From NCBI RefSeq assembly GCF_042683685.1, contig NZ_JBHUOP010000001.1, positions 558,001 through 622,000 of the forward strand: a stretch of DNA of 64,000 nucleotides. Direction: 5' to 3'. The translations under genes were made by a program, and so were the position numbers. This stretch comes from Timonella corticicola (GTDB lineage: Bacteria > Actinomycetota > Actinomycetes > Actinomycetales > Cellulomonadaceae). Each line of letters begins with the position of its first letter. Within the stretch, counting starts at the first letter, position 1. Shown piece after piece: positions 24,925 to 33,668 of the stretch. Under the pieces are notes generated by a model, which searched no databases, was not told the origin of the DNA, and was given only the letters and a program-made list of their open reading frames with translations.

Positions 24925-26199
24925 GTGATTACTTGGCCAGCCCCCCAAATCCCGCAGATTCCTGGTTCGCTCGACACGGTTCGGGTATTTGACTCGACGA
25001 CGCGGCAGAACGTGGAGGTCACGTTCGGGCAGAACGCCTCGCTGTACGTGTGCGGTATTACTCCATACGACGCGACCCATATCGGCCATGCCGCAACCTA
25101 TGTTGCTTTTGACCTGCTGAATCGTGCTTTGCGGGATGCGGGGAAGACCGTTTCCTATGCCTCCAACGTGACCGATGTGGATGACCCTCTACTTGAGCGA
25201 GCCAACGCCACGGGTACGGACTGGCAGGAACTTGCGGCCTCACAGATCAACCTGTTCGCGCGGGATATGACTGCTTTGGGGGTAATCCCTCCAGAAACCT
25301 ATCTCGGTGCTGTGGAGACGATCCCGCAGGTTACCGCCGCGGTCCAAAGAATGCTGGCAGAGGATGGCGCCTACCTGGTGCCGGTCACCGATGGTTCTGC
25401 TGTCAGCGACTCGGCAGCAGACGTGTATGCAGACCTGTCTGTCGACTCAAGGTTTGGTTCTCTCGCGCCAATCAGCCCGGAGGAGCGGCTCGCGTTCTTT
25501 GCTGAGCGTGGGGGCGATCCCGAACGTGAGGGCAAGCGAAGCCCTCTGGACCCGTTGCTGTGGCGTGCGGCCCGGCACGGTGAACCTGCTTGGGATGGCG
25601 GTTCGATTGGTCAGGGACGTCCAGGCTGGCATATTGAATGTGCGGTCATCGCAGTAGAGGCGCTTGGAGCGCGATGTTCCGTTGTCGGTGGCGGTGCGGA
25701 TCTGCTGTTCCCGCACCACGAGATGAGCGCCTCCCATACGCGTGTTCTGACGGGGGACAGCCAGGCGGGACCTCGTCTTGCTGTACATGCTGGCCTTGTG
25801 TCGTATCAGGGCGAGAAGATGAGCAAATCGCTCGGTAACCTCGTGCTGGTCTCAGAGCTGATCAAACGGGGCGTCGAACCCATGGTGATCAGGTTGGCGT
25901 TGCTATCACAGCATTACCGCAGCGAATGGGAGTGGACCGATGAACTACTCCGGCAGGCGCAGGAACGGTTCGAACTGTGGCTTGAGGCGTTCTCAGGAAA
26001 TGGTGGCCCTGCCTATGACGACACGTTGAGGGCAATGCGTGCTGCGCTACGCGAGGACTTGAACACCCCTGAGGCGCTTGGTGCGGTGGATGAGTGGTCA
26101 CGCTTGACTCTCGAAGGCGAAGAGAGCACCGAATTCGTTGAGGGGGCACCGGGCGTGATGTCGCGTGCCGTGAACGCTCTCCTCGGTATCCGCATGTAA
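24925..26199 (+). CDS. mshC: Cysteine:GlcN-Ins ligase MshC (mycothiol synthesis)
   Basis: Joins cysteine to GlcN-inositol in an ATP-dependent step of mycothiol synthesis, the main actinobacterial thiol. It is a class I CysRS paralogue: YVCGITPYDATHIGHAATYV carries the zinc Cys and HIGH motif, GWHIECAVIA the second zinc Cys, FPHHEMSASH the His ligands, and GEKMSKSLGN the KMSKS loop at about residue 298. The TPYDATHIGHA signature separates MshC from CysS. At 424 aa it has family length. TATCGT lies 6 nt before the GTG, again pointing to a leaderless start. Confidence 0.95.
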   Translation: MITWPAPQIPQIPGSLDTVRVFDSTTRQNVEVTFGQNASLYVCGITPYDATHIGHAATYVAFDLLNRALRDAGKTVSYASNVTDVDDPLLERANATGTDWQELAASQINLFARDMTALGVIPPETYLGAVETIPQVTAAVQRMLAEDGAYLVPVTDGSAVSDSAADVYADLSVDSRFGSLAPISPEERLAFFAERGGDPEREGKRSPLDPLLWRAARHGEPAWDGGSIGQGRPGWHIECAVIAVEALGARCSVVGGGADLLFPHHEMSASHTRVLTGDSQAGPRLAVHAGLVSYQGEKMSKSLGNLVLVSELIKRGVEPMVIRLALLSQHYRSEWEWTDELLRQAQERFELWLEAFSGNGGPAYDDTLRAMRAALREDLNTPEALGAVDEWSRLTLEGEESTEFVEGAPGVMSRAVNALLGIRM

Positions 26200-26214
26200 C
26201 CATCATCTAGATGA

Positions 26215-26250
26215 GAGAGGGGCCAAGCGCAACAGTGCATGGCCCCTCTC
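26215..26250 (+). terminator. Hairpin after mshC
   Basis: GAGAGGGGCCA pairs with TGGCCCCTCTC across a 14-nt loop, 15 nt past the stop. No poly-T tail follows. The next ~100 nt up to the PAC2 stop hold nothing else recognisable. Confidence 0.6.
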
Positions 26251-26347
26251 CTCTACCCAGAGGCGAACTACTCACCGAAACAGGCCATCAAAGTGGCCTA
26301 CCAACCCGCCAGACAACCATGCGTAACGGGCTATACGAACGAGGGTG

Positions 26348-26358
26348 TCGTCGGCAAT
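26348..26358 (+). repeat. Dispersed motif copy, exact
   Basis: TCGTCGGCAAT, whose complement supplies part of the TGA stop of the convergent PAC2 gene (read there as TGATTGCCGACGA). Confidence 0.6.
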
Positions 26359-27263
26359 CAGCCCAGATCGCCGGGAGAACCGGCAGAACCGGTGGAACCT
26401 GGACCGCGACGCCGCAGAAACCTCTCAAACTCCTGCGCGATCTTCTCCCCGGAAATCTCAGTGATCGTATCGTCCGTCACGAGTTGTTGAATGTATTCGG
26501 CCAGATCTGGCTCAGACTCAACAAAAGCATCAACGCCACGTAGCCAGGCGGACATCTCGTCTTCCAACTCACCGCGCGGGATTGCCTCGCCAACGATGTC
26601 CTCAACGGCATCCAGCAGAGCAATCTCCGCAGGAATCGCAGGAGGATGCGGCACATAATGAGGAACGAATGCCCAGGCGCTCACCGCAGGGACGCCATCA
26701 AGCTCAGCGTAGTGTCCAAGCACGCTCGTGATACCTGCAGGGCCTTCGTAATCGCTTTCCTCGACCCCCAGATGCTCTTGCATGAATGTGTTGGAACTGG
26801 TCACGGTGGCTGGGGCCTTCGAGGTGTGTGGAACATCCGCGAGAAGAGCACCGAGCAACACGATACCGCTGCAATCCAGTTCATCGGCGATACGCAGGAT
26901 CTCCTGATAGTAGGTGCGCCAGCGCATGTTGGGTTCAATCCCGTGCACAAGTACCAGTTTTCGGCGCAGCGTGGAGTGAGTGATTACCTCAACGCGGGTT
27001 GCCGGCCACAGAATGTGCCTACCCGCTTCGGTAGCCACGACCGAGGGACGATTCACCTGAAAGTCTACGTAGGGTTCTGGGTCGATCTCGTCGTACAGGC
27101 GCGCGTCAAAAGTGTCTGAGATGTGCTGGAGAGCATTCGTTGCCGCACTACCCGCATCGTTCCATCCCGCGAACGCTGCGATCATGACGGTGCCTTCGTC
27201 GAAGCGTTGAGCGACTTCAGTTGGTTCAGTGTTCGGTGAGTCGGGGTGACGGGGCATATCCAT
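26358..27263 (-). CDS. PAC2 family protein
   Basis: 301-aa protein related to eukaryotic proteasome-assembly chaperone 2. Typical features are the N-terminal MIAAFAGWNDAGSAATNAL, the central YVDFQVNRP and GIEPNMRW strands, and the VVLLGALLADVPHTSKAP-type segment. The Gly/Ser-rich end is variable. Bacterial members are conserved in actinobacteria next to mshC; their biochemical role is unproven and involvement with the 20S proteasome is only suggested by homology. TAGGCT lies 6 nt before the ATG (27270-27275, minus strand), shared in form with the RecB-type gene at 29190. Confidence 0.85.
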   Translation of the reverse strand: MDMPRHPDSPNTEPTEVAQRFDEGTVMIAAFAGWNDAGSAATNALQHISDTFDARLYDEIDPEPYVDFQVNRPSVVATEAGRHILWPATRVEVITHSTLRRKLVLVHGIEPNMRWRTYYQEILRIADELDCSGIVLLGALLADVPHTSKAPATVTSSNTFMQEHLGVEESDYEGPAGITSVLGHYAELDGVPAVSAWAFVPHYVPHPPAIPAEIALLDAVEDIVGEAIPRGELEDEMSAWLRGVDAFVESEPDLAEYIQQLVTDDTITEISGEKIAQEFERFLRRRGPGSTGSAGSPGDLG

Positions 27264-27394
27264 CCTTTAAGCCTAGTCTCCGGGGGAGAGCTTGTGCCGG
27301 ACGTTCACCGAGCGCTGATAAACGGCACCGAATTTAGCCCAAGATGACATGGCTCCGTAATATGGGTGGTTGGTTCTCCTAGAAAGCTTCGGTT

Positions 27395-28096
27395 ATGTCA
27401 TCTATGCCTTACAGGGAAGAAAAACTCCATCTACCTCAAGCGATCCTGTTTGATATGGATGGCACGTTGATTGATTCCGAGCCGTTTTGGCAGGCTGCGG
27501 AATACGAGGTTGTCGAGTCCGGCGGAGGCATCTGGACCCACGAGCAGGCGCTGACTCTCGTGGGATTCGATCTGATGGACGCGGCGCACGTGTTGATCGC
27601 TGCCGGTGCCCCAGGCAGTCCTGAAGACGTCGTGGCGTTTTTGGTGGAACGAGTGAGTACGCAGTTGCGCAGGGAGGTGCCGTGGCGGGAACATGCTGCG
27701 GAGACGCTTGCGTGGGTGCGGGCATTGGGTATTCCATGTGCGCTTGTGACCAGCTCGTATGGTCCTGTGGCTCACGCATTCGCAGATACGGCAGCTCCCG
27801 GTACGTTCGAGGTCGTGGTCTCCGGCGATGTGGTCGAACGCGGCAAACCGCACCCTGACCCTTATCTTCAGGCAGCCCGTGCACTTGGCGTGGATGCCAC
27901 CCAGTGCATTGCGGTGGAAGACTCCAGAACAGGGATCACCGCGGCTCTTGCCTCGGGTGCGCGCACGATTGGCATTGAAGCGATCACGCCGGTCGAGTCT
28001 GCGCCCGGCTTGAGTCGGATCAAGTCGCTGGACCAACTCACGCCGTTTGTGTTGGATGTCGTTATGCGCGGTGGCTTGGTCGACTTCAACTCCTGA
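27395..28096 (+). CDS. HAD-superfamily phosphatase (beta-phosphoglucomutase-like)
   Basis: 233-aa haloacid-dehalogenase-type hydrolase. Motif I FDMDGTLIDSEP carries the nucleophilic Asp and proton donor, ALVTSSYGPV is motif II, the Lys in GKPHPDPY is motif III and VEDSRTG is motif IV. The alpha-helical cap between motifs I and II makes it subclass I, as in phosphoglycolate phosphatase and beta-phosphoglucomutase. The physiological substrate is not evident. ATG 27395 is used; an internal ATG nine nt later is an alternative. Confidence 0.87.
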   Translation: MSSMPYREEKLHLPQAILFDMDGTLIDSEPFWQAAEYEVVESGGGIWTHEQALTLVGFDLMDAAHVLIAAGAPGSPEDVVAFLVERVSTQLRREVPWREHAAETLAWVRALGIPCALVTSSYGPVAHAFADTAAPGTFEVVVSGDVVERGKPHPDPYLQAARALGVDATQCIAVEDSRTGITAALASGARTIGIEAITPVESAPGLSRIKSLDQLTPFVLDVVMRGGLVDFNS

Positions 28097-28103
28097 ATCT
28101 CTG

Positions 28104-28114
28104 ATTGCCGACGA
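28104..28114 (-). repeat. Dispersed motif copy, exact
   Basis: ATTGCCGACGA, 8 nt after the HAD gene stop; full context on the minus strand is GACTCGTCGGCAATCAG. Confidence 0.6.
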
Positions 28115-28121
28115 GTCTCTC

Positions 28122-28161
28122 CCCACCTGCCCGGTTCCACGACGTGGGTAGCCGGGGTGGG
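28122..28161. terminator. GC-rich hairpin between convergent genes
   Basis: CCCACC (28122-28127) pairs with 28156-28161 and CCGG (28131-28134) with 28152-28155, with an inner CCAC/GTGG. Probably limits read-through from the HAD gene, although no T-tract follows. Confidence 0.5.
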
Positions 28162-28190
28162 CTGAGAAGCGCTCACTACTCTCGAGGAGT

Positions 28191-28234
28191 GCGCTAAGTG
28201 ATACCAGCCAACCCTCGTTGGTAACACTTAGCGC
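28191..28234. repeat. Imperfect 16-bp inverted repeat
   Basis: GCGCTAAGTG-A-TACCA (28191-28206) pairs with 28219-28234 apart from one A-A mismatch; the loop is 12 nt. Flanking AGCGCTCACT (28168-28177) and GCGCTTAAGTG (28231-28241) echo the arm. It lies in the convergent gap between the HAD and RecB-type genes; function unknown. Confidence 0.6.
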
Positions 28235-28311
28235 TTAAGTGCTGCCAACGGCCGAATACATGATGGATTCTCGACACCGAATCCTGACGAACCGGGACGT
28301 AGGTGGCGGGG

Positions 28312-29190
28312 CTAACTGGCCGGATCGTCGGCAATCTCGCTCATCGAGCGATCAAAAAGCGTGGGCGGTTCCAACCAAACCTTCGCGCTAGCACCCTGCT
28401 CGAGTTCGGGCGGCGTGCCGCCGAACGACGGGCAGATGCTCTGAAACGAGCACCATCCGCACAACTTCGATGTTCTAGGACGCCACTCATCGCGTTCGGC
28501 GTTGCGGCGGATGTCATCCCAGATGGAAATGATTTTGCCTTTCGCCTGATCGAGGTCCGCCTCGGTTGGTTCGTTGCGGAGCACTTGACTGTCGCCGAGG
28601 TAGTTCAATTGCAGCATCGCGGGGGTAACACCTCGTGCCTCACGCATTGCAACCGCGTAAAAGCGCATCTGGAACGCCGCGGACGCGGAATACTGCGGGC
28701 GGGGAGCCTTGCCGGTCTTGTAGTCGACCAGTCGGACCGCTCCGCTCGGAGCTATGTCAACACGGTCAATGATTCCCTTGATACGCATCGTGCCGTCGAG
28801 CAGCGCGGAGATATTGACCTCACGTTCTGCCGGCTCAAGGCGGTTGGGATCCTCGAGCGTGAAATAGCGGTCAATCAGTTTTCCGGCCTCAGCGAGCCAC
28901 TGCTTCTTGTCTGCCTCAGATTCGAACATCGTGTCCAGATCGGGCGTACGGGCCTGAACCGCGGTGAGCGCGTTTGGTACAAGCGCGTGCGCGGCCTCGG
29001 GAGAACGGCGGCCAATCGGTGCGTTGTACAGGTGTTCCAGCACCCAGTGCACGAGCGTTCCCTTGGTAGCCGCCTTGCTGGGTGGCTCCGGCAACCTATC
29101 GATCGTGCGGAACCGAAACATGAGCGGGCACTGCGAATAGTCGTTCGCACGGGACGGCGACAATGCGGGGGCGCGGCGAGTCGAGGACAT
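28312..29190 (-). CDS. RecB-family PD-(D/E)XK nuclease with Fe-S cluster
   Basis: 292-aa Cas4/AddB-like nuclease. Catalytic residues: D142 in GIIDRVD and the DYKTG motif at 156-160. Cysteines C21, C244, C247 and C253 match the four-Cys 4Fe-4S staple of Cas4 and AddB nucleases. H48 in GTLVHWVLEHL is the N-terminal His motif. No helicase or CRISPR genes adjoin, so the role is probably DNA repair processing. Its C-terminal codons include an exact copy of the dispersed motif (28325-28335, antisense to the gene). TAGGCT six nt before ATG (29197-29202) marks a leaderless promoter. Confidence 0.87.
   Translation of the reverse strand: MSSTRRAPALSPSRANDYSQCPLMFRFRTIDRLPEPPSKAATKGTLVHWVLEHLYNAPIGRRSPEAAHALVPNALTAVQARTPDLDTMFESEADKKQWLAEAGKLIDRYFTLEDPNRLEPAEREVNISALLDGTMRIKGIIDRVDIAPSGAVRLVDYKTGKAPRPQYSASAAFQMRFYAVAMREARGVTPAMLQLNYLGDSQVLRNEPTEADLDQAKGKIISIWDDIRRNAERDEWRPRTSKLCGWCSFQSICPSFGGTPPELEQGASAKVWLEPPTLFDRSMSEIADDPAS
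28325..28335 (+). repeat. Dispersed motif copy, exact
   Basis: TCGTCGGCAAT inside the last ten codons of the RecB-type gene, antisense to it. Confidence 0.6.
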
Positions 29191-29313
29191 ACCTTAAGCC
29201 TAGGTGACCACTGTGCCCGGACGGGAAGAAAATGCTGTGGCGTGGACCGCAGCGAGGGCTGTCCCAGGACTTCGGGACGTGCCAAGAGAATACGAAACGG
29301 TAAGGTAGCACCC

Positions 29314-30432
29314 ATGGAACCCACGTCATGGACAATCGGCCGCATCGCAGGTGCGCCCATCAATGTGCGTCCCGGCGTGCTCGTGCTCATTGCGGTGTTT
29401 AGTGCACTGTACTTCAGCTCGTTCCAGACCTATGCGGGTTCTTTCCCGGTTGCCGTGCTGTGCTCGGTGACCCTTGCGGTATTGCTCGTGATCTCGGTGT
29501 TCCTGCACGAGGTCGCACACGTTGTGGTGGCTCGCAGGTTCAAGGTTGAGGCGCGTGAAATCGGCCTGACCTTTCTGGGCGGTCACGCCGGGTTCAAGAA
29601 CGAGTTCCGCCAGCCGTGGCATTCCTTCCTGGTATCGGTTGCTGGGCCTCTCGCCAACATTGCGCTCTACTTCGCGATGTGGTTCGGCGCCGAACTGATC
29701 CCCGTGTCCTCCTCTAGCGCTGCCCTTGCGTACGTGGTGGTCAAGAACGCGGGAATGATGAACCTGTTCCTTGGACTGTTCAACCTGGTACCGGGCCTCC
29801 CGCTCGATGGTGGCAATGCGCTGTCCGCGATCGTGTGGCAGTTCAGCAAGAAACGTGTCACGGGTATGAAGATTGCGGCGCGCAGTGGCCAGATCGTGGC
29901 AATCGGCTTTGCCCTGTACACGATCGGCTGGCCAATGCTCCAAGGTCGCACCCCGCAGACGATATACCTGATGTGGTCGGTTCTGCTCGTATGGGTGGTC
30001 TGGTCTGGTGCTCGTGGTGCACTTCAGTACGCGCGACACCTCGAACAGGTCGAACGCGTGAACCTTGCCGAACTTGTTCGGCCTGCCCTTGTCACATCGG
30101 CGGATACCACGCTTGCGCAGATCGGTCCTGAACTGGTGCGCACCAACGCAGCGGTACTCGTCGCTGATGACTCTGGCCGCCCTTATGCATACGCCGACCC
30201 TGAGGCACTCTACGCGGTACCGGCGGCGGTCGTAGAACAGACCCAACTGGCTAGCGTGATCGTGCCGTTCCCCGAGGGAACGATCCAACCGACAGACGTG
30301 AGTGCGCAGCATCTCTTCGAGGAACTGCGCACTCCGCATGGCGTCCGCAGACTCTACGTGCTCGCAGATCAGTCCGGTCTCAAGGGCGTTGTCTGGACTG
30401 CGGAGCTCGTGCGCGCCTCAGGTCTTGGATAG
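29314..30432 (+). CDS. Site-2 protease family (M50) membrane metalloprotease with CBS-like domain
   Basis: 372-aa intramembrane zinc protease homologue. The zinc-binding HEVAH is at residues 65-69 within a TM segment and the second motif is NLVPGLPLDGGNAL in a later TM, matching the LDG motif of S2P enzymes. Four to six hydrophobic segments are followed by a soluble C-terminal region (from ~250) resembling a CBS pair, as in the actinobacterial Rip3-like subgroup. Substrates, possibly anti-sigma factors, are not suggested by neighbours. TAAGGT lies seven nt before the ATG. The long upstream in-frame extension is the antisense of the RecB-type gene and was rejected. Confidence 0.87.
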   Translation: MEPTSWTIGRIAGAPINVRPGVLVLIAVFSALYFSSFQTYAGSFPVAVLCSVTLAVLLVISVFLHEVAHVVVARRFKVEAREIGLTFLGGHAGFKNEFRQPWHSFLVSVAGPLANIALYFAMWFGAELIPVSSSSAALAYVVVKNAGMMNLFLGLFNLVPGLPLDGGNALSAIVWQFSKKRVTGMKIAARSGQIVAIGFALYTIGWPMLQGRTPQTIYLMWSVLLVWVVWSGARGALQYARHLEQVERVNLAELVRPALVTSADTTLAQIGPELVRTNAAVLVADDSGRPYAYADPEALYAVPAAVVEQTQLASVIVPFPEGTIQPTDVSAQHLFEELRTPHGVRRLYVLADQSGLKGVVWTAELVRASGLG

Positions 30433-30499
30433 TCAAGCAACAAGTTGGGGAACAGCCAGTTCGCCTGGACCACATACACTAGAGCGTTAACAAAACGCC

Positions 30500-31573
30500 G
30501 TGACACAAGTTAAGAAATCGAGATCCGTGAATCAACATCTGCCAGAATCGGCCGAGTCTGCTGAACCGACCGGTGCGTATAGGCGCCGTGGACCTTTCCG
30601 CGAGGGTGACCGTGTCCAACTGACCGATAACCGGGGACGCCTCCACACCATCACCTTGACGCCAGGCGAGGAGTTCCACACGCACCGCGGCTTCTATCGC
30701 CACAACGACATCATCGGTAAGCCCGAGGGCACGAACATTGTCACGAGCTCGGGCATCGAGTATCAGTTGATGCGCCCGCTCATGCACGACTACGTGCTGT
30801 CGATGCCGCGTGGTGCCGCTGTGGTGTATCCGAAGGACGCCGCTCAGATCGTCGCGATGGCGGACATCTTCCCGGGTGCGCGTGTGATCGAGGCTGGCGT
30901 CGGTTCGGGTGCTCTGACTCTTTCACTCCTCCAGGCCGTGGGCGACCAGGGCCAGGTGCACTCGATCGAGCGTCGCGAGGACTTTGCGGATATTGCGCGT
31001 GCGAACATCGAGATCTTCTTCGGTGGACCGCACCCCTCGTGGGACCTGTCGATTGGCGATCTCGCGGATGTGCTGCCAACGGTTGCCGAGCCTGGTTCGG
31101 TGGATCGCGTTGTGCTGGACATGCTCGCACCGTGGGAGAACATTGATGCGGTCGCCAAGGCACTCACTCCAGGTGGCGTGCTGATCTGTTATGTTGCGAC
31201 GGCAACGCAGCTTTCGCGGGTTGCCGAGGACCTGCGCGAGGATGGTCGTTTCACAGAGCCGGTCGCGTGGGAGCAGTTGGTCCGTAACTGGCACCTCGAA
31301 GGGCTTGCGGTTCGTCCCCAGCACCGCATGGTTGGCCACACCGGCTTCCTCATCATGACCCGCCGCCTTGCGGACGGCGTTGAGGCGATTGTGCGAAAGC
31401 GTCGTCCCGCGAAGGGCGCCTACCCCGTGGACGAGCAGTGGTCTGAAGAGGACCTGGGGGAGCGCATCCCATCGGATAAGAAGGTTCGCAAGGTCCGTCG
31501 TGATGTGACCGCCCATCGCGATGAGTTGGTTGAGCATACTGGCGAGGATTCCGGCCAGGATGATGACGCTTAG
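30500..31573 (+). CDS. trmI: tRNA (adenine-58-N1) methyltransferase TrmI
   Basis: SAM-dependent enzyme forming m1A58 in the T loop of tRNAs; actinobacterial TrmI (Rv2118c type) is a tetramer. An N-terminal beta-barrel (GDRVQLTDNRGRLHTITLTPGEEF) precedes a Rossmann fold with motif I VIEAGVGSGALTLSLL near residues 129-143. RVVLDMLAPWENID contains the catalytic Asp and Pro region. The C-terminal ~65 residues are charged and variable. The gene precedes the proteasome ATPase, its usual actinobacterial neighbour. GTG 30500 is the start; TACACT (30475-30480) may be the -10. Confidence 0.92.
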   Translation: MTQVKKSRSVNQHLPESAESAEPTGAYRRRGPFREGDRVQLTDNRGRLHTITLTPGEEFHTHRGFYRHNDIIGKPEGTNIVTSSGIEYQLMRPLMHDYVLSMPRGAAVVYPKDAAQIVAMADIFPGARVIEAGVGSGALTLSLLQAVGDQGQVHSIERREDFADIARANIEIFFGGPHPSWDLSIGDLADVLPTVAEPGSVDRVVLDMLAPWENIDAVAKALTPGGVLICYVATATQLSRVAEDLREDGRFTEPVAWEQLVRNWHLEGLAVRPQHRMVGHTGFLIMTRRLADGVEAIVRKRRPAKGAYPVDEQWSEEDLGERIPSDKKVRKVRRDVTAHRDELVEHTGEDSGQDDDA

Positions 31574-31591
31574 TCTCTAGTCGTGTTATGT

Positions 31592-31629
31592 CAGGCTGGG
31601 TCGGTTGGATTTCCAACTGGCCCAGCCTG
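31592..31629 (+). terminator. Terminator after trmI
   Basis: CAGGCTGGG (31592-31600) pairs with CCCAGCCTG (31621-31629), extended inside by TTGGA/TCCAA. A short T-rich stretch follows. It lies 18 nt past the trmI stop. Confidence 0.75.
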
Positions 31630-31661
31630 TTTCGTCGTGTCCAGGCAGTTCCGGTTGGAAT

Positions 31662-31732
31662 GTCGGTGGGGTGTTTTCGTTCCGGGTGCATGACTTTTTT
31701 ACACGCTGCCGGACGTTTTTCAGCCCACCGAG
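31662..31732 (+). repeat. 71-nt two-stem hairpin element, copy A
   Basis: Same length and architecture as 17716-17786: outer stem (TCGGTGGGGTG with CAGCCCACCGA, one internal mismatch), U-rich symmetric internal loop, inner TCCGG/CCGGA stem. It lies 200 nt upstream of arc. A partial copy of the dispersed motif (31752-31762) follows 20 nt later. The rest of the 31574-31931 gap shows no gene. Confidence 0.7.
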
Positions 31733-31931
31733 TTGGACGGATTTGATTGAGGTTGGCGACGAGTCGGTTGCGTTCCAGCGTGCGTCATCTTCCAGCATTG
31801 AACGAGGGTGCGCCTCCGTGCCCTAGCAAACGATGGGGTTGGATACGTGTCCATGTGGCGTGCTATGCGGGCATGAATGCGTGAAGTATGAAAACCTAAA
31901 CTCAAGTAAACGCGCAGGAAAGGGGAGTTCG

Positions 31932-33614
31932 ATGTCTTCCGATCCAATCCACAATCCAGCAGGTGGCCCACCGCACGGCACACCAAGCCCGGAGCAGAAG
32001 CAGATCGCCACCCTTTCCGCCCAAAATGAGCGGCTTGCCCAGATCCTCATGGACGCCCGCGGCAAGATCGTTGAACTGCAGAAACAACTCGAGGACCTCG
32101 CTAAGCCGCCAAGCACCTACGCGATCTTCCTCAAGAAGTTTGACGATGGCACCGCAGAGGTCATGGCCGCGGGCCGGAAACTGCGCTTGACCTCACTCGA
32201 AACCGCCAAACTGCACCGTGCCCAGCCCGGCCAAGAGGTGCGGCTCAACGAGGCTATGGCGATCGTCGAGGTCGTTGGATTCGAGCGCACAGGTGAACTT
32301 GCGGCTATCAAGGAGTTCGTTGACGATGACCGCGTCCTTATCACCGGTAAGGGCGATGATGAGCGCGTACTGCGCCTGGCGAGTTCGCTTCTTGAGGATG
32401 GCACGCCGAACGTGCGCGTGGGCGATACGGTTCTCATCGATCTCAAGGCAGGCTTTGCGTTCGAACGGATCGAGAAGTCTGAGGTCTCGGAACTGGTCCT
32501 TGAGGAGGTTCCCGATGTCAGATACGAAGACATTGGTGGGCTGAGTTCTCAGATCGAGCACATAAAGGACGCAATCGAGCTTCCGTTTTCGCACCCCGAG
32601 CTGTACCGCGAGCATGGTCTCAAAGCACCGAAGGGCATCCTGCTCTATGGTCCTCCGGGCTGTGGAAAGACACTCATCGCGAAGGCTGTCGCCAACTCGC
32701 TCGCCGAGGCTGCAGCAGTGCGTGGCGGGCTAGACGCCAAGGACGCCAAGAGCTACTTCCTGAATATCAAGGGTCCAGAACTGCTGAACAAGTTTGTCGG
32801 TGAGACGGAGCGTCACATCCGCCTGATCTTCGGACGTGCACGCGAGAAGGCAGCGCAGGGCAACCCGGTCGTTGTTTTCTTTGACGAGATGGAGTCCCTT
32901 TTCCGCACTCGTGGTACGGGACTGTCATCAGACGTGGAGACCACGATCGTGCCTCAACTTCTTGCCGAGATCGATGGCGTTGAGAAACTCGACAACGTGA
33001 TCATCATCGGTGCCTCAAACCGTGAGGACATGATTGACCCGGCTATCCTGCGACCAGGGCGACTCGACGTGAAGATCAAGGTTGAGCGCCCCGACGCCGA
33101 GGGGGCCAGGGAGATCTTTGGCAAGTACCTGACCGCCAACCTGCCGATCCATGCGGACGACCTCAAACAGCATGATGGAAATGTGCAGGCGACCCTTGAC
33201 GCGATGATCCAGGCGACCGTCGAGCACATGTATGCAACGGGCGAGGAGAACCAGTTCCTTGAGGTCACCTACGCCTCCGGTGACAAGGAGATCCTGTACT
33301 TCAAGGACTTCAACTCCGGCGCGATGATCCAGAACATCGTGGACCGAGCCAAGAAGCAGGCGATCAAGGACCTGCTGACCACAGGCAACAGGGGCCTGCG
33401 AGTCGAACACCTGATCGCGGCATGCAACGACGAGTTCAAGGAAAACGAAGATCTGCCCAACACGACCAATCCCGACGACTGGGCGCGTATCTCCGGTAAG
33501 AAGGGCGAACGCATCGTGTTTATCCGCACGATCGTTCAGACCAAATCATCGAACTCCTCAGCAGACCCGGTCAAGGCGATCAGCACCGCACCAAACACCG
33601 GCCCCTACCTGTAG
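31932..33614 (+). CDS. arc: Proteasome-activating AAA ATPase (ARC/Mpa)
   Basis: Hexameric ring ATPase that recognises pupylated proteins, unfolds them and feeds the 20S proteasome. An N-terminal coiled coil (about residues 25-60, ARGKIVELQKQLEDL) would bind Pup. Tandem OB folds follow, then an AAA domain with Walker A GPPGCGKT at about 240-247, Walker B VVFFDEMES and the LRPGRLDVKI second-region. The protein ends in GPYL, keeping the penultimate Tyr needed for docking into the alpha ring (GQYL in most relatives). ATG 31932 follows AGGAAAGGGGAG. It is 560 aa. Confidence 0.96.
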   Translation: MSSDPIHNPAGGPPHGTPSPEQKQIATLSAQNERLAQILMDARGKIVELQKQLEDLAKPPSTYAIFLKKFDDGTAEVMAAGRKLRLTSLETAKLHRAQPGQEVRLNEAMAIVEVVGFERTGELAAIKEFVDDDRVLITGKGDDERVLRLASSLLEDGTPNVRVGDTVLIDLKAGFAFERIEKSEVSELVLEEVPDVRYEDIGGLSSQIEHIKDAIELPFSHPELYREHGLKAPKGILLYGPPGCGKTLIAKAVANSLAEAAAVRGGLDAKDAKSYFLNIKGPELLNKFVGETERHIRLIFGRAREKAAQGNPVVVFFDEMESLFRTRGTGLSSDVETTIVPQLLAEIDGVEKLDNVIIIGASNREDMIDPAILRPGRLDVKIKVERPDAEGAREIFGKYLTANLPIHADDLKQHDGNVQATLDAMIQATVEHMYATGEENQFLEVTYASGDKEILYFKDFNSGAMIQNIVDRAKKQAIKDLLTTGNRGLRVEHLIAACNDEFKENEDLPNTTNPDDWARISGKKGERIVFIRTIVQTKSSNSSADPVKAISTAPNTGPYL

Positions 33615-33668
33615 TCCACACCGTAAACGTTCCTGCGACCGTATCGGTGCAGCACATAGGGTAGAGAT

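Noticed and set aside
28303..29313. 700-codon open frame covering the M50 gene and its upstream region
   Set aside because: The upstream two thirds is the antisense of the RecB-type nuclease gene, whose catalytic and Fe-S motifs are clear.
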